Of a stretch of DNA of 64,000 nt, positions 37,587-48,358 are shown one piece after another. Source of the DNA: Pseudomonas putida (GTDB lineage: Bacteria; Pseudomonadota; Gammaproteobacteria; Pseudomonadales; Pseudomonadaceae); the NCBI RefSeq assembly GCF_003228315.1, contig NZ_CP029693.1, positions 3,232,001-3,296,000 on the forward strand. The letters are read 5' to 3'. Under the pieces are notes generated by a model, which searched no databases, was not told the DNA's origin, and saw only the letters and a list, made by a program, of their open reading frames with translations. Numbering within the stretch: the first letter of the stretch is position 1; the number at the start of each line of letters is the position of its first letter. The translations under genes and the position numbers were made by a program.

Positions 37587-39032
37587 ATGCAATTGATCTG
37601 GCTGCGCTGCGACTTGCGCGTAAACGACAACACCGCCCTCTCGGCCGCCGCCGCGGCAGGCCCCTGCGTGGCGGTGTATCTGTTGAGCCCCGGGCAATGG
37701 CTGGAACACGACGATGCGCCGTGCAAAGTGGACTTCTGGCTACGCAATCTGGCGCATCTGAGCCAGGCGCTGGGCGAGCTGAACATTCCCCTGTTGATCC
37801 GCTCGGCCGACCACTGGGATCAGGCGCCAGAGGTACTGCTGGAGTTGTGCCGGCAACTGAAGATCGACGCCGTGCATTTCAACGAGGAATACGGCATCCA
37901 CGAAAGCCAGCGCGACACGGCAGTGACCGACACGCTGCAAGGCGAAGGTATTGCCGTTCACCGTTATCTCGATCAACTGCTGTTCCGGCCTGGCAGCGTG
38001 CTGACCAAAACCGGCACGTACTTCCAGGTTTTCAGTCAGTTTCGCAAGGTCTGTTACGAACGCCTGCACCATTCCTTGCCCGGTCTGGTTAAAGCACCCA
38101 GAGCGCAAAAGCCGGTGAAGGTTGCCAGCGACGAGATCCCGACCCGGATCGAGGGCTTTGCCCCTCCCACCGAGCACCTGCGCCGGATGTGGCCCGCCGG
38201 CGAGGTTGAAGCAAGACGGCGCCTCGACAGTTTCACAGACGCCCAGATCGACCACTACCAGGCCGAGCGGGACTTCCCGGCCAAACCCGGCACCAGCCAA
38301 CTGTCGGCCTATCTCGCCACCGGCGTGATTTCCCCGCGCCAGTGCCTGCACGCGGCATTGCAGAGCAATCAGGGGGAGTTTGAAAGCGGCAAGGTCGGCG
38401 CGGTGACCTGGATCAATGAACTGCTGTGGCGCGAGTTCTACAAACACATCCTGGTGGGCTACCCAAGGGTGTCCCGCCACCGTGCATTCCGCCCGGAAAC
38501 CGAAGCCCTGGCCTGGCGCGATGCGCCTGATGAGCTTGCCGCCTGGCAGGAGGCCCGCACCGGCCTGCCGATTATTGACGCGGCCATGCGTCAGTTGCTG
38601 GAAACCGGCTGGATGCACAATCGCCTGCGCATGATTGTGGCCATGTTCCTGACCAAAAACCTGCTGATCGACTGGCGCGAAGGCGAGCGCTTTTTCATGC
38701 GTCACCTGATTGATGGCGACCTGGCCGCCAATAATGGCGGCTGGCAATGGAGTTCATCGACCGGCACCGACTCAGCGCCTTACTTCCGCATATTCAACCC
38801 GTTGAGCCAGTCGGAAAAATTCGACGCTCAAGGCGTGTTCATCAAGGCATGGCTGCCGGAACTGGCGGGGCTGAACAAAAAAGAAGTCCATAACCCGGAT
38901 GTCGGTGGCCTCTTCGGGGTCGCGGATTACCCGCCGCCGATTGTCGATCTGCATGCCTCCCGTGCCCGAGCCCTCGCCGCGTTCAAGAACCTGCCGCCAC
39001 GTCAGAGCGCCGGAGGTGAACATGGATACTAA
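37587..39032 (+). CDS. phrB: Deoxyribodipyrimidine photolyase
   Basis: 481-residue flavoprotein that splits cyclobutane pyrimidine dimers using blue light. The N-terminal domain binds the antenna cofactor (LIWLRCDLRVNDNTAL, FNEEYGIHE). The C-terminal FAD domain shows TSQLSAYLATGVISPRQCL, WINELLWREFYKHIL, MHNRLRMIVAMFLTKNLL and GGWQWSSSTGTDSAPYFRIF, including the electron-relay tryptophans. ATG 37587 begins where homology begins; an ATG four codons earlier (37575) is also possible. Third gene of the light operon, directly after MerR. Confidence 0.93.
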   Translation: MQLIWLRCDLRVNDNTALSAAAAAGPCVAVYLLSPGQWLEHDDAPCKVDFWLRNLAHLSQALGELNIPLLIRSADHWDQAPEVLLELCRQLKIDAVHFNEEYGIHESQRDTAVTDTLQGEGIAVHRYLDQLLFRPGSVLTKTGTYFQVFSQFRKVCYERLHHSLPGLVKAPRAQKPVKVASDEIPTRIEGFAPPTEHLRRMWPAGEVEARRRLDSFTDAQIDHYQAERDFPAKPGTSQLSAYLATGVISPRQCLHAALQSNQGEFESGKVGAVTWINELLWREFYKHILVGYPRVSRHRAFRPETEALAWRDAPDELAAWQEARTGLPIIDAAMRQLLETGWMHNRLRMIVAMFLTKNLLIDWREGERFFMRHLIDGDLAANNGGWQWSSSTGTDSAPYFRIFNPLSQSEKFDAQGVFIKAWLPELAGLNKKEVHNPDVGGLFGVADYPPPIVDLHASRARALAAFKNLPPRQSAGGEHGY

Positions 39033-39117
39033 TTGGCGACTCGCCGGGTTACTGTTTTTGGAATTTTTATCGATATGGGATCGGGGCAACCCTCGATCGA
39101 GAAGGAGCACGGGATGA
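39022..39117 (+). CDS. Possible 31-residue ORF bridging phrB and the SDR gene
   Basis: ATG 39022 has a good ribosome site (GGAGGT at 39013-39018, though only three bases away). It overlaps the last codons of phrB in another frame and stops at TGA 39115-39117, giving an ATGA overlap with the SDR start at 39114. The peptide begins MDTNWRLAGLLFLEFLSIW and ends in basic residues. It may be a real small protein, a coupling ORF or chance. Confidence 0.3.
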   Translation: MDTNWRLAGLLFLEFLSIWDRGNPRSRRSTG

Positions 39118-39896
39118 GCCTTACGCCCCCACGACGATATTGGCTGACAGGCGCAAGTAATGGCCTGGGCGCCTCGCTGGCTGAAGAAATACTGAAAACC
39201 GGTGCCCATCTGGCCGTCACTTCACGTTCGCTGGCGCCTTTGAAAGTCTTGTCTCAACGGTATCCGGGGCAAGTGCTGGTGCTGGCTGGCGATATGACCG
39301 ACAGTCAGACCGTGCGCGAGACCGGCGAGCAGATTGCCGAGATCTGGGGATCCCTGGATACGTTGATTCTCAATGCCGGCACCTGCGAATACGTGGATGC
39401 CAAACAGTTCGATGCCTCGATCGTCGAACATGTTGTACGCACCAACCTGCTTGCCAGCAGCTATTGCGTCGAAGCTGCGTTGCCGCTGTTGCGCGCCGGA
39501 ACTGCACCGCACTTGGTCGGCCTGGCCAGCCCGGTCACCTACCTGCCGCTCCCGCGAGCGGAGGCTTATGGCAACTCCAGAGCCGGCTTGCGCTACCTGT
39601 TCGAGTCCATGCGCCTGGACGTTGCATCAGATGGAGTCGAAGTCACCGTGGTCAGCCCCGGCGCTCCCGACACCCCGCCAGCTGCCAAAAAAGACCCATC
39701 GGCCCCTTTCCTCTGGCCGGCCGCCAAAGCCGCACGCTACATCTTTGAAAAACTCAAAAACCGCCCGTTGGAAATTCACTTTGCAGGGACGACTGTCGCC
39801 GAGCTGTGGCCGATGGCGAAATTGCCGTGCAAGACAGAACTGACTATCGGCAAAAGCATGGTGCGCAGCAGTCCACCGATCATGGACTCACCGTGA
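39114..39896 (+). CDS. Short-chain dehydrogenase/reductase with altered active site
   Basis: 260-residue SDR with the cofactor motif TGASNGLG, NAG (LILNAG) and catalytic Ser in GLASPVTY, 13 residues before the catalytic Tyr. The YxxxK motif reads AYGNSRAG, so the catalytic lysine is arginine (codon AGA, rare in this genome). It may have weak or changed activity. A ribosome site GAAGGAG (39101-39107) sits well before ATG 39114. Last gene of the light operon. Substrate unknown. Confidence 0.8.
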   Translation: MSLTPPRRYWLTGASNGLGASLAEEILKTGAHLAVTSRSLAPLKVLSQRYPGQVLVLAGDMTDSQTVRETGEQIAEIWGSLDTLILNAGTCEYVDAKQFDASIVEHVVRTNLLASSYCVEAALPLLRAGTAPHLVGLASPVTYLPLPRAEAYGNSRAGLRYLFESMRLDVASDGVEVTVVSPGAPDTPPAAKKDPSAPFLWPAAKAARYIFEKLKNRPLEIHFAGTTVAELWPMAKLPCKTELTIGKSMVRSSPPIMDSP

Positions 39897-39975
39897 GTAG
39901 CGCCATAAAGGCACGCGCCTGAGCGTCCGTCAGAGCGTTCACACACTGTCGACGGCGTGCCTTACACTGCGCGCC

Positions 39976-40281
39976 ATGAAAACCATTCCCCATCTGCAAA
40001 TTGCCGAGCCGGCCGTGACGTGTTCGACCTGCGCGGCTTGCTGCTGCCAGCTCGAAGTGATGCTGATCACCGATACGGGCGTGCCCGAGCGCTATGTCGA
40101 TACCGATGAGTGGGGCGGGGAAGTCATGCTGCGCCTGGATGACGGCTGGTGTGCCGCGCTGGATCGCGACACGATGATGTGCACCATCTATGAAAAACGC
40201 CCGCTGATCTGTCGGGAGTTCGAAATGGGCGCGCCAGAATGCCTTGAAGAACGCGAGGGGATTTCGACGGCGTATCGCTGA
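39976..40281 (+). CDS. YkgJ family cysteine-cluster protein
   Basis: 101-residue protein with seven or more cysteines: CSTCAACCC at residues 16-24, then WCAALD, MCTIY, LICREFE and PECLEE. This is the pattern of YkgJ/UPF0153 proteins thought to bind zinc or an Fe-S cluster. Function unknown. It is separated from the SDR by 79 bases and followed by a REPIN. Confidence 0.85.
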   Translation: MKTIPHLQIAEPAVTCSTCAACCCQLEVMLITDTGVPERYVDTDEWGGEVMLRLDDGWCAALDRDTMMCTIYEKRPLICREFEMGAPECLEEREGISTAYR

Positions 40282-40301
40282 AATCCATCACGCAGCCCCC
40301 C

Positions 40302-40401
40302 TGTAGGAGCGAGCCTGCTCGCGATGGACTTCAGGACGCCGCGGGGTCTCAGATTCCCAGCGTTATCGTTGACGACCATCGCGAGCAGGCTCGCTCTTAC
40401 A
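40302..40401. repeat. REPIN with the common spacer
   Basis: REP pair of the GAGCGAGCCTGCTCGCGATGG type, 40302-40326 and 40377-40401. The spacer ends in CGTTATCGTTGACGA, shared with other copies. One arm has a single base change (CTCTTACA). Confidence 0.92.
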
Positions 40402-40411
40402 AGGGCCAGCG

Positions 40412-40930
40412 TTACAACGGCATTGTGTAATGCAACGCGTAACTTTCTACACCGTCGTTGCTGTCGCTGAGTCCGGCATTGGAGTAGTGCGTTGCACGGA
40501 TGCCAACTTCATGACCGCCGGCAAAACGCAGTCCAAAGCCGAACCGGTCTTCGAACTGGAAAGCACCGCCGATATTGTTGTCTTCAAGTCTGGTGTGAGA
40601 GAACACTGCCACGCCAATCCCTGCCTCGATGTAGGGTTTGACACTCTGTCCGGCAAACTCATAAACGAATACCGGGGAGAAGGACAGGCTGTTATTGCTG
40701 GAGGTCTTGTCACCTTCCCAATAGGTATAAGCGCCGCTCCAATAGCCGGTCAGTCGACCGACATCGCTCTGCCACCAACTCTTGTCCCAATCGAATTGCA
40801 TGCCCAGTCGATAAGTCATGGTCGAATCACTGGTTTGACCGACCCCGAACTCCACCCCTGCCGCCTGTGCCGTAAAACTTTGCCCCATCAATGCAGCCGC
40901 AATCGCGGCCAAGCAGAATAGTCGCTTCAT
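40412..40930 (-). CDS. pagL: Lipid A 3-O-deacylase PagL
   Basis: 172-residue outer-membrane barrel with a signal peptide (cleavage after AQA, residue 23). It removes the 3-O acyl chain from lipid A, which lowers recognition by host receptors and helps polymyxin tolerance. It resembles P. aeruginosa PagL in many blocks (MTYRLGMQFDWDKSWWQ, VFVYEFAG, VKPYIEAGIGVAVFS). The catalytic triad is intact as His148, Ser150 (THYSNAG) and Glu162. Monocistronic, about 110 bases after murI. Confidence 0.93.
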   Translation of the reverse strand: MKRLFCLAAIAAALMGQSFTAQAAGVEFGVGQTSDSTMTYRLGMQFDWDKSWWQSDVGRLTGYWSGAYTYWEGDKTSSNNSLSFSPVFVYEFAGQSVKPYIEAGIGVAVFSHTRLEDNNIGGAFQFEDRFGFGLRFAGGHEVGIRATHYSNAGLSDSNDGVESYALHYTMPL

Positions 40931-41040
40931 AGAAACATCCTTTTCCGAACGATTTCGTTTGGTTTTATTGTTGCTTGACGCTCACAGCTATAGAAGTCGA
41001 CGGTAAATCAGAAGTTCACCTCTTTTTTAGTTGCCCCCAA

Positions 41041-41832
41041 CTACCTTTCAAAGCTTCGCACAACACCGCCGTTATGCCACAGGATCGGCAATATATTTGT
41101 GAAATGTTCGGGATCGGCGCTGCTCCAGAATTGCGCCGCTTGCGCAGGCCCTTCGGCGAGCAGTTCGCGCTCGGCCAGCAAGCGTTGAAGTTGCCGTGCA
41201 ACAGCGGCGCCGGTGTCGATCAGGCTGATGTCATCAGGGATCATCTGCTTGAGCAGTGGCTTGAGAAAAGGGTAATGGGTGCAGCCAAGAATGATGGTAT
41301 CGGCGCCTGCGGCAAGTAGCGGCCGTACGTAGTGTTCCAGTAACTGGCGCAAGGCCGGGCTGTGCAGATCACCACTCTCGATGAGTTCTACCAGCCCGGG
41401 ACAAGGCTGGGTGATGACCTGCACATCGTTGGCGAAACGGTCGAGCAGCGCCGCAAAGCGGGCACTCTGCAGCGTGCCTGTCGTCGCCAGCACACCGACC
41501 ACGCCACTGCGGGTGGCGGCCGCGGCCGGCTTGACCGCGGGCTCCATGCCGACGATGGGCCACTGGGGATAGTCGCGTCGCAGGTTGGCCACGCCCGCCA
41601 CCGTTGCGGTGTTGCAGGCCAGCACCAGCGCCTTGGCACCCTGCTGCTGGAAAAAATCGGCGATGACGCTGCAACGCTGCTGGATGAATTCCGGGGTTTT
41701 CTCGCCGTAGGGAATGTTCCCGCAATCGGCAACGTACAAAAGCGATTCGTTGGGCAGCAAGCGCTGGATTTCGGCCAGCACCGATAGCCCGCCGACTCCG
41801 GAATCGAACACGCCAATCGGCGCTTCACGCAT
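41041..41832 (-). CDS. murI: Glutamate racemase
   Basis: 263-residue enzyme that makes D-glutamate for peptidoglycan. Both catalytic cysteines are present, Cys73 in LACNTAT and Cys184 in LGCTHYPF, as is the N-terminal [17 protein letters not shown] 41832 overlaps the moeB stop by eight bases, so translation is probably coupled. Last gene of the hemA-prfA-prmC-moeB-murI operon. Confidence 0.95.
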   Translation of the reverse strand: MREAPIGVFDSGVGGLSVLAEIQRLLPNESLLYVADCGNIPYGEKTPEFIQQRCSVIADFFQQQGAKALVLACNTATVAGVANLRRDYPQWPIVGMEPAVKPAAAATRSGVVGVLATTGTLQSARFAALLDRFANDVQVITQPCPGLVELIESGDLHSPALRQLLEHYVRPLLAAGADTIILGCTHYPFLKPLLKQMIPDDISLIDTGAAVARQLQRLLAERELLAEGPAQAAQFWSSADPEHFTNILPILWHNGGVVRSFER

Positions 41833-42580
41833 GCGTTGGCCCACAGACCGTGCAGCCCGGATCCCGCTTGACTCGCAACTCACGGAAACGCGAGCCCAGT
41901 GCATCGATCAGCAACAAGCGCCCCACCAGCGGCTCGCCGAATCCGGCCAGCAACTTCAGCGCTTCGAGCGCCTGCAAACTGCCCACCAGGCCTACCAGCG
42001 GGCCGACCACACCGGCCTCACTGCAGGTCAATTCGGCCTCGCTGCCGTGCCCGTACAAACAGTGATAACACGGACTTTCCGGGCGGCGCGGGTCGAACAC
42101 CGACAACTGCCCTTCCAGGCGAATCGCCGCGCCGCTGACCAGTGGTTTGCCCGCCGCTACGCAAGCGGCATTGACCGCTTCACGAGTGGAAAAGTTGTCG
42201 GAACAGTCGAGGACCAGATCCACGCCGGCCACGACCGCCGCCAGCGAGTCTTCATCCAGCGCGGCGCGATGGGCGACCAGCCGGACCTCGGGATTGATTG
42301 CTGTCAGGCGCTTGATCGCCGAATCGACTTTGGTCGCGCCGACGCTGTCGGTGTCGTGAATGATCTGGCGTTGCAGATTGGTCAGGTCGACCGTATCGAA
42401 GTCCGCCAGGTGCAATTCGCCAACACCTGCCGCCGCGAGATACAGCGCCACCGGAGCGCCGAGACCACCAAGGCCGACGATCAGCACGCGGCTGTCCTTG
42501 AGCCGCAACTGACCGTCGATGTCGATGTGCGCCAACAGGATCTGTCGGCTGTAACGCAGCAACTCCTGATCATTCAGCAC
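41825..42580 (-). CDS. moeB: Molybdopterin-synthase adenylyltransferase
   Basis: 251-residue E1-like enzyme that adenylates the C-terminal glycine of MoaD in molybdenum cofactor synthesis. The nucleotide site [17 protein letters not shown], the DCSDNFSTR segment and two zinc CxxC pairs (CYHC, CTVC) are visible. It overlaps prmC by seven bases and murI by eight. Confidence 0.93.
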   Translation of the reverse strand: MLNDQELLRYSRQILLAHIDIDGQLRLKDSRVLIVGLGGLGAPVALYLAAAGVGELHLADFDTVDLTNLQRQIIHDTDSVGATKVDSAIKRLTAINPEVRLVAHRAALDEDSLAAVVAGVDLVLDCSDNFSTREAVNAACVAAGKPLVSGAAIRLEGQLSVFDPRRPESPCYHCLYGHGSEAELTCSEAGVVGPLVGLVGSLQALEALKLLAGFGEPLVGRLLLIDALGSRFRELRVKRDPGCTVCGPTHA

Positions 42581-43404
42581 GGCAGGCGCCCCAGACTGAT
42601 GCGTTGGTGGCCGCCCAGGTCGGTGCGGCTGTGGACTTCTTCAAAGCCGCGGGTCAGCAGCAGGTCGCGCACGGCTTCGGCCTGATCGTAACCGTGTTCG
42701 AGCATCAACCAGCCGCCGGCCTCCAGATGATCCGGCGCCTGGGCAACGATCAACCGCAGATCGTCGAGCCCGTCGACACCCGCCACCAAGGCGCTGGCCG
42801 GTTCGAAACGCACATCACCTTCGACCAGATGCGGATCCGCCGCGGCGATGTAGGGCGGGTTGCTGATGATCAACTCAAAACGCTGGCCTTGCAGCGCACT
42901 GAACCAATGGCTGCTCAGTACTGTGGCGTTGGTCAGATTCAGGCGTTGGCGGTTGCGCTCGGCCAGGGCCACGGCTTCCAGCACGCGGTCCACGGCAGTG
43001 ACCTTCCACGCCGGACGCTCGCTGGCCAGAGCGAGAGCAATGGCACCGCTTCCGGTGCCGAGGTCCAATACTTTTGCGGGCGTGGCCGGCAGCAATTCGA
43101 GTGCGGCCTCCACCAGCAATTCGGTGTCGGGGCGCGGGATCAGCGTGTGCGGCGCAACTTCCAGGTCAAGCTTCCAGAAACCTTGCTGACCCAGGATGTA
43201 GGCCACTGGCTCACCGCTGCGACGACGCTGCAGATAGCTGGTGAAGGTCAATGCCGCTTCACTCGGGACGATACGTTCCGGCCACGTGTGCAAAAAACTG
43301 CGGGACTTGCCCAACGCCGCCGCCAGCAACAACTCGGCATCCAGACGCGCCGTGGGCGAGTCAGGCAAATCGGCGGCACGCAACAGACTGGCGATGATCG
43401 TCAT
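42574..43404 (-). CDS. prmC: Peptide chain release factor glutamine methyltransferase
   Basis: 276 residues. Methylates the glutamine of the GGQ motif in release factors. SAM site VLDLGTGSGAIALAL and catalytic NPPY (ISNPPYIAAADPHL) are intact, and the N-terminal RF-binding helical domain is present. It starts directly after the stop of prfA, whose product is its substrate. Confidence 0.95.
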   Translation of the reverse strand: MTIIASLLRAADLPDSPTARLDAELLLAAALGKSRSFLHTWPERIVPSEAALTFTSYLQRRRSGEPVAYILGQQGFWKLDLEVAPHTLIPRPDTELLVEAALELLPATPAKVLDLGTGSGAIALALASERPAWKVTAVDRVLEAVALAERNRQRLNLTNATVLSSHWFSALQGQRFELIISNPPYIAAADPHLVEGDVRFEPASALVAGVDGLDDLRLIVAQAPDHLEAGGWLMLEHGYDQAEAVRDLLLTRGFEEVHSRTDLGGHQRISLGRLPC

Positions 43405-44487
43405 TTACTCACCTATCGCTGCCAGTTGATCGGCCTGATATTCGGCCAGCAGCGGCTCGATTACGGCTTCCACACCGCCGGCGAGGATTTCGTCGAGGGA
43501 GTACAGGGTCAGGTTGACCCGGTGATCGGTCACGCGACCCTGGGCAAAGTTGTAGGTACGGATACGCTCGGAACGGTCACCGGAGCCCACCAGCAACTTG
43601 CGCTCGCTGGCGATGGCATTGGCGGCGGCGCTGGTCTGCTGATCGTTGAGCTTGGCCGACAGCCAGGCCATCGCCCGCGCACGGTTCTTGTGCTGCGAAC
43701 GTTCCTCCTGGCACTCGACCACGATGCCGGACGGCAAGTGGGTGATGCGGATCGCCGAGTCGGTCTTGTTGACGTGCTGACCGCCGGCACCGGAAGAACG
43801 GTAGGTATCGATCCGCAGGTCCGCCGGGTTGATCTCGATCGCTTCCTGCTCGTCCGGCTCAGGCAGAACAGCCACGGTGCAGGCGGATGTATGGATTCGC
43901 CCCTGGGACTCGGTCGCCGGAACGCGCTGTACGCGATGGGCGCCGGACTCGAATTTCAACTTGCCGTAGACATTCTCGCCTTCGACCCGGGCGATGACCT
44001 CTTTGTAGCCGCCGTGCTCACCCTCGTTTTCCGAGAGGATTTCCACGCGCCAGCCACGACGCTCGGCGTAGCGTGAATACATGCGGAACAGGTCGCCGGA
44101 GAAAATCGCCGCCTCGTCACCACCGGTGCCGGCGCGGATTTCGAGGAACACATTGCGTCCGTCGTTCGGATCCTTGGGCAGCAACATGCGTTGCAGGCTG
44201 GCTTCCAGTTCGACCAGTTGCTCCTTGGCTTCGCGGACTTCTTCCACGGCCATCTCGCGCATGTCCGGGTCGCTGTCCTTGAGCAGTGCCTGCGCACCTT
44301 CGAGGTCGCCCTGCACTTTGACCAACTGTTTATAGGTTTCGACAATCGGCTCGACTTCCGCGTACTCCTTGGAATAGGTGCGGAATTTGGCCTGATCGGA
44401 AATGACTTCGCCGTCGCCCAGCAAGGCGGTCAATTCTTCGAAACGATCCTGGAGGACATCCAGCTTATTGAGCAGTGACGCTTTCAT
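43405..44487 (-). CDS. prfA: Peptide chain release factor 1
   Basis: 360-residue release factor that reads UAA and UAG stop codons. GGQ ([11 protein letters not shown]) is at residues 235-237. The codon-recognition tripeptide is PAT at 190-192, in the RF1 (PxT) class. It overlaps the hemA stop by four bases (ATGA). Confidence 0.97.
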   Translation of the reverse strand: MKASLLNKLDVLQDRFEELTALLGDGEVISDQAKFRTYSKEYAEVEPIVETYKQLVKVQGDLEGAQALLKDSDPDMREMAVEEVREAKEQLVELEASLQRMLLPKDPNDGRNVFLEIRAGTGGDEAAIFSGDLFRMYSRYAERRGWRVEILSENEGEHGGYKEVIARVEGENVYGKLKFESGAHRVQRVPATESQGRIHTSACTVAVLPEPDEQEAIEINPADLRIDTYRSSGAGGQHVNKTDSAIRITHLPSGIVVECQEERSQHKNRARAMAWLSAKLNDQQTSAAANAIASERKLLVGSGDRSERIRTYNFAQGRVTDHRVNLTLYSLDEILAGGVEAVIEPLLAEYQADQLAAIGE

Positions 44488-45773
44488 TGCGGTTTCTTTT
44501 CCGAAAAGCTTTCCGATGAGCCCTCATTGAGGGCAAAGAGTTCCTGGGCCATCGCCAGCGCATCGAGGCGCCCTTCGGCAGAGAGCTTTTTCAGTTGCAC
44601 GCTCGGGGCGTGCAACAGTTTGTTGGTCAGGCCTCGGGCCAGTTGCACCAGCACCTCTTCGGCGCTGCCGCCATTGGCCAGCAGGCGCTGGGCCTTTTGC
44701 AGTTCTTCGTCGCGCAAGCGCTCGCTCTGTTGACGATACGCCTTGAGCACGTCCACCGCCGCCAGTTCGCGCAGGCGGACCATGAAATCCTCGGCACCGA
44801 CCGAGACCATCTCTTCCGCGGCCTGCGCGGCGCCCTGACGGCTCTTGAGGTTCTCGGCGACCACTTCGTGGAGATCGTCGACGCTATAGAGGTAAACGTC
44901 GTCCAACTCGCCGACTTCAGGTTCGATATCGCGAGGAACGGCGATATCCACCATGAAGATCGGCTTGTGCTTGCGCAGCTTCAGGGCACTTTCCACGGCA
45001 CCCTTGCCGAGAATTGGCAATTGGCTGGCGGTCGAACTGATCACGATGTCGCTGCGCACCAGTTCCGCTGGAATGTCGGACAACAGCACGGCATGCGCAC
45101 CGAACTGTTCGGCCAGGGTGCTGGCGCGCTCCAGCGTGCGGTTGGCCACGACGATGCGTTTGACCCCGAGGTCATGCAGGTGGCGGGCGACCAGGGTGAT
45201 GGTCTCGCCGGCGCCGATCAGCAAAGCCTGGCTGCGTTGCAGGTCGCTGAAAATCTGTTTCGCCAGGCTGACCGCGGCAAACGCCACGGAGACCGGGTTT
45301 TCACCGATGGCGGTGTCGGTACGCACTTGCTTGGCGGCGTTGAACGTGGCCTGGAACAGCCGCCCGAGCAAAGGCCCGATGGTACCGGCCTCGCGGGCCA
45401 CAGCGTAGGCCGATTTCATCTGGCCGAGAATCTGCGGTTCGCCCAGCACCAGCGAGTCGAGCCCGGAAGCGACGCGCATCATGTGACGAACTGCCGCATC
45501 ATCTTCGTGCACATAACTGCTCGCGCGCAGCTCTTCGAGGCTCAATTGATGATATTCGGCCAGCCAGCGCAGCACGATATCGGCCGACAGGTGATCCTGT
45601 TCTATATAGAGTTCGCTGCGATTGCAGGTGGAGAGGATCGCAGCTTCGCGGCTGTCGGTGAGTCGGCAGAGCTGCTGCAAGGCCTCAACCAGCTGCTCAG
45701 GGGTAAAGGCCACGCGCTCGCGGACGTCTACTGAAGCAGTCTTATGGTTAATACCGAGTGCGAGGAAGGCCAT
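44484..45773 (-). CDS. hemA: Glutamyl-tRNA reductase
   Basis: 429-residue enzyme that makes glutamate-1-semialdehyde from glutamyl-tRNA, the first committed step of haem synthesis. The catalytic cysteine lies in [11 protein letters not shown] (Cys50) and the NADPH domain shows [16 protein letters not shown]. First gene of the five-gene operon. It is divergent from the TPR lipoprotein gene over a 237-base region that should hold both promoters. Confidence 0.96.
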   Translation of the reverse strand: MAFLALGINHKTASVDVRERVAFTPEQLVEALQQLCRLTDSREAAILSTCNRSELYIEQDHLSADIVLRWLAEYHQLSLEELRASSYVHEDDAAVRHMMRVASGLDSLVLGEPQILGQMKSAYAVAREAGTIGPLLGRLFQATFNAAKQVRTDTAIGENPVSVAFAAVSLAKQIFSDLQRSQALLIGAGETITLVARHLHDLGVKRIVVANRTLERASTLAEQFGAHAVLLSDIPAELVRSDIVISSTASQLPILGKGAVESALKLRKHKPIFMVDIAVPRDIEPEVGELDDVYLYSVDDLHEVVAENLKSRQGAAQAAEEMVSVGAEDFMVRLRELAAVDVLKAYRQQSERLRDEELQKAQRLLANGGSAEEVLVQLARGLTNKLLHAPSVQLKKLSAEGRLDALAMAQELFALNEGSSESFSEKKPQ

Positions 45774-46010
45774 TCAAAGTCGCTGATGGTGACGTGAAGC
45801 CGGCAATTGTCCTACTTCGAAAGAGTCAGGACAACTACTCGATATCTATAGCTTTGGTAGAGATTGCCGACGATTGCGAGCCGTTCTCGTTTGTACGACC
45901 GCGGCACTCCTGCCTCAATCCGCGAATCCGGTAAATTGCCGGGCCGGTTATGTTTGACCGAAAGCTTGTGTCATGATGATCCGACCGCAGGTTAGTCGTC
46001 CTCTTCCTAT
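45774..46010. promoter_or_regulatory. Divergent promoter region of hemA and the TPR-lolB operon
   Basis: 237 bases between oppositely oriented genes. It must carry both promoters but no box is convincing by eye. The part at 45830-45900 is AT-richer than its surroundings. Confidence 0.4.
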
Positions 46011-47735
46011 ATGAATAGATCTTCCGCGTTGCTCCTCGCTTTTGTCTTCCTCACCGGCTGTCAGGCCCTGGCCCCGACGTCGTCGGACGGCACCTCGACG
46101 GCCGAAGACAGCACCCCGGCACCTGAAAAGCCCAAGGTTTACAGCTCGTTCAGCGAAGACACGGTCTTTAGTCTGTTGAGCGCCGAACTGGCAGGCCAGC
46201 GCAATCGCTTTGACATTGCTCTGGACAACTACGTGACCCAGGCGATCAACACCCAGGATCCGGGCGTTTCCGAACGTGCATTTCGCATTGCCGAATACCT
46301 GGGTGCCGACCAGCCTGCCCTGGACACTGCGCTGATCTGGGCCAAAAACGCCCCGGATGACCTGGAAGCTCAACGCGCTGCTGCGGTGCAACTGGCGCGG
46401 GCCGGGCGCTATGACGACTCCATGGTCTATATGGAGAAGGTTCTGCAAGGCAAGGGCGACACCCATTTCGATTTCCTCGCCCTGTCCGCGGCTGACACCG
46501 ACCAGGACACCCGCAACGGCTTGATGAAGAGCTTCGACCGTTTATTGCAGCGCCATCCGAACAACGGCCAGCTGATCTTCGGCAAAGCCTTGCTGCTGCA
46601 ACAGGACGGCGACTCCCGAGGCGCGCTGACCCTTCTGGAAAACAATCCGCCGGATGACGGTGAAATAGCACCGATTCTGCTGCGTGCACGCCTGCTGCAA
46701 TCCCTGGGTCGCAGTGATGAAGCCCTGCCGCTGCTGCAAAAAAGCATCAAGAAGTACCCGGACGACAAGCGCTTGCGCCTGACCTACGCCCGTATGCTGG
46801 TTGAACAGGACCGCATGGATGACGCCAAGGCCGAGTTCTCCAGCCTCGTCCAGCAGTACCCGGATGACGACGAGTTGCGTTATTCCCTGGCACTGGTCTG
46901 CCTGGAAGCCAAGGCCTGGGATGAAGCCAAAGGCTACCTCGAGGACCTTATCGCCCGGGAAAGCCATGTCGACTCGGCACACCTGAACCTCGGCCGTATC
47001 GCCGAAGAGCGTAACGACCCACAGGGCGCGTTGATCGAGTACGGCAAGGTCGGTCCGGGCAACGACTATCTGCCGGCACAGTTGCGCCAGGCCGACATCC
47101 TGATGAATAACGGCAAGACTGCCGAAGCCCAAAGCAAGCTGGCGGCCCAGCGCGATGAACAACCGGATTACGCGATCCAGCTTTACCTGATCGAAGCCGA
47201 AACCCTGGCCGCCAACAAACAGGGCGACAAGGCCTGGCAGGTTCTGCAAAAGGCGCTGCAGCAGTACCCGGATGATCCGAACCTGCTGTACACCCGAGCC
47301 ATGCAAGCGGAAAAACGTAACGACCTTGCGCAGATGGAAAAAGACCTGCGCCTGATCATCAAGCGCGATCCGGACAACGCGATGGCACTTAACGCCCTCG
47401 GTTATACCTTGTCCGATCGCACGACCCGTTATGCCGAGGCCAAGGCCCTGATCGAGCAGGCACACCAGATCAATCCGGAAGACCCGGCGGTGCTCGACAG
47501 CCTCGGCTGGGTGAATTTCCGCCTGGGTAATCTTGATGAAGCGGAGCGCTTGCTGCGCCAGGCCCTGGACCGTTTCCCGGATCAGGAAGTCGCCGCGCAC
47601 CTCGGTGAAGTCCTGTGGGCCAGCGGCAAACAGCGCGAAGCCCGGCAAATCTGGGACAAGTTCCTCAAGGCACAACCCGACAGCCCTATCCTGCGCAGCA
47701 CCATCAAGCGCCTGACCGGTTCAGAGACTCTTTAA
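46011..47735 (+). CDS. Tetratricopeptide-repeat lipoprotein
   Basis: 574 residues with a lipoprotein signal peptide (lipobox FLTGC, about residue 17) and then a long array of TPR units, the clearest near 390-540 ([49 protein letters not shown]). It should sit in the outer or inner membrane leaflet facing the periplasm and act as a scaffold. In pseudomonads it is always next to lolB (PA4667 position). It lies five bases before lolB, suggesting one transcript and a related envelope role. Confidence 0.88.
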   Translation: MNRSSALLLAFVFLTGCQALAPTSSDGTSTAEDSTPAPEKPKVYSSFSEDTVFSLLSAELAGQRNRFDIALDNYVTQAINTQDPGVSERAFRIAEYLGADQPALDTALIWAKNAPDDLEAQRAAAVQLARAGRYDDSMVYMEKVLQGKGDTHFDFLALSAADTDQDTRNGLMKSFDRLLQRHPNNGQLIFGKALLLQQDGDSRGALTLLENNPPDDGEIAPILLRARLLQSLGRSDEALPLLQKSIKKYPDDKRLRLTYARMLVEQDRMDDAKAEFSSLVQQYPDDDELRYSLALVCLEAKAWDEAKGYLEDLIARESHVDSAHLNLGRIAEERNDPQGALIEYGKVGPGNDYLPAQLRQADILMNNGKTAEAQSKLAAQRDEQPDYAIQLYLIEAETLAANKQGDKAWQVLQKALQQYPDDPNLLYTRAMQAEKRNDLAQMEKDLRLIIKRDPDNAMALNALGYTLSDRTTRYAEAKALIEQAHQINPEDPAVLDSLGWVNFRLGNLDEAERLLRQALDRFPDQEVAAHLGEVLWASGKQREARQIWDKFLKAQPDSPILRSTIKRLTGSETL

Positions 47736-47739
47736 GATT

Positions 47740-48357
47740 ATGTTTTTGCGTCACATCATCGCCTTCAGCTTCATCGCCCTGCTCGCCGGTTGCGCGGGTT
47801 TCGGTGCCCGCGAATCAGTCGAGGGCCACGGCAACCCTGCTCAATGGCGCGAACACAAAGAGCAACTGACCAACCTTGATGGCTGGCAGATCGACGGCAA
47901 GATCGGCATCCGCGCGCCGAAAGACTCGGGCAGCGGCACGCTGTTCTGGCTGCAGCGCCAGGATTACTACGACATCCGTCTCTCCGGGCCTTTGGGTCGC
48001 GGCGCTGCTCGGCTGACCGGCCGCCCGGGTAAAGTGTCGCTGGAAGTCGCCAACCAGGGACGCTATGAAGCGCCGACGCCGGATGCCTTGCTCGAAGAAC
48101 AGCTGGGCTGGAAGCTGCCGGTTTCCAACCTGGCCTGGTGGGTCCGCGGCCTTCCGGCGCCGGACAGCAAAAGCCGTTTGACCCTGGACGGCGACAGTCG
48201 CCTGGCCAGCCTCGAACAGGACGGCTGGCAGGTTGAATACACGGCCTACACAGAGCAAAACGGCTACTGGCTGCCCGAGCGAATCAAGCTGCACGGCAGT
48301 GACCTTGATGTCACGCTGGTGATCAAGACCTGGCAGCCGCGCAAGCTGGGGATATGA
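47740..48357 (+). CDS. lolB: Outer-membrane lipoprotein LolB
   Basis: 205-residue lipoprotein that takes lipoproteins from LolA and inserts them in the outer membrane. Lipobox LLAGC follows a short signal peptide. The LolA/LolB fold is seen in [24 protein letters not shown] and [20 protein letters not shown]. It sits between the TPR lipoprotein and ispE, one base before the ispE start. Confidence 0.93.
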   Translation: MFLRHIIAFSFIALLAGCAGFGARESVEGHGNPAQWREHKEQLTNLDGWQIDGKIGIRAPKDSGSGTLFWLQRQDYYDIRLSGPLGRGAARLTGRPGKVSLEVANQGRYEAPTPDALLEEQLGWKLPVSNLAWWVRGLPAPDSKSRLTLDGDSRLASLEQDGWQVEYTAYTEQNGYWLPERIKLHGSDLDVTLVIKTWQPRKLGI

Positions 48358-48358
48358 C

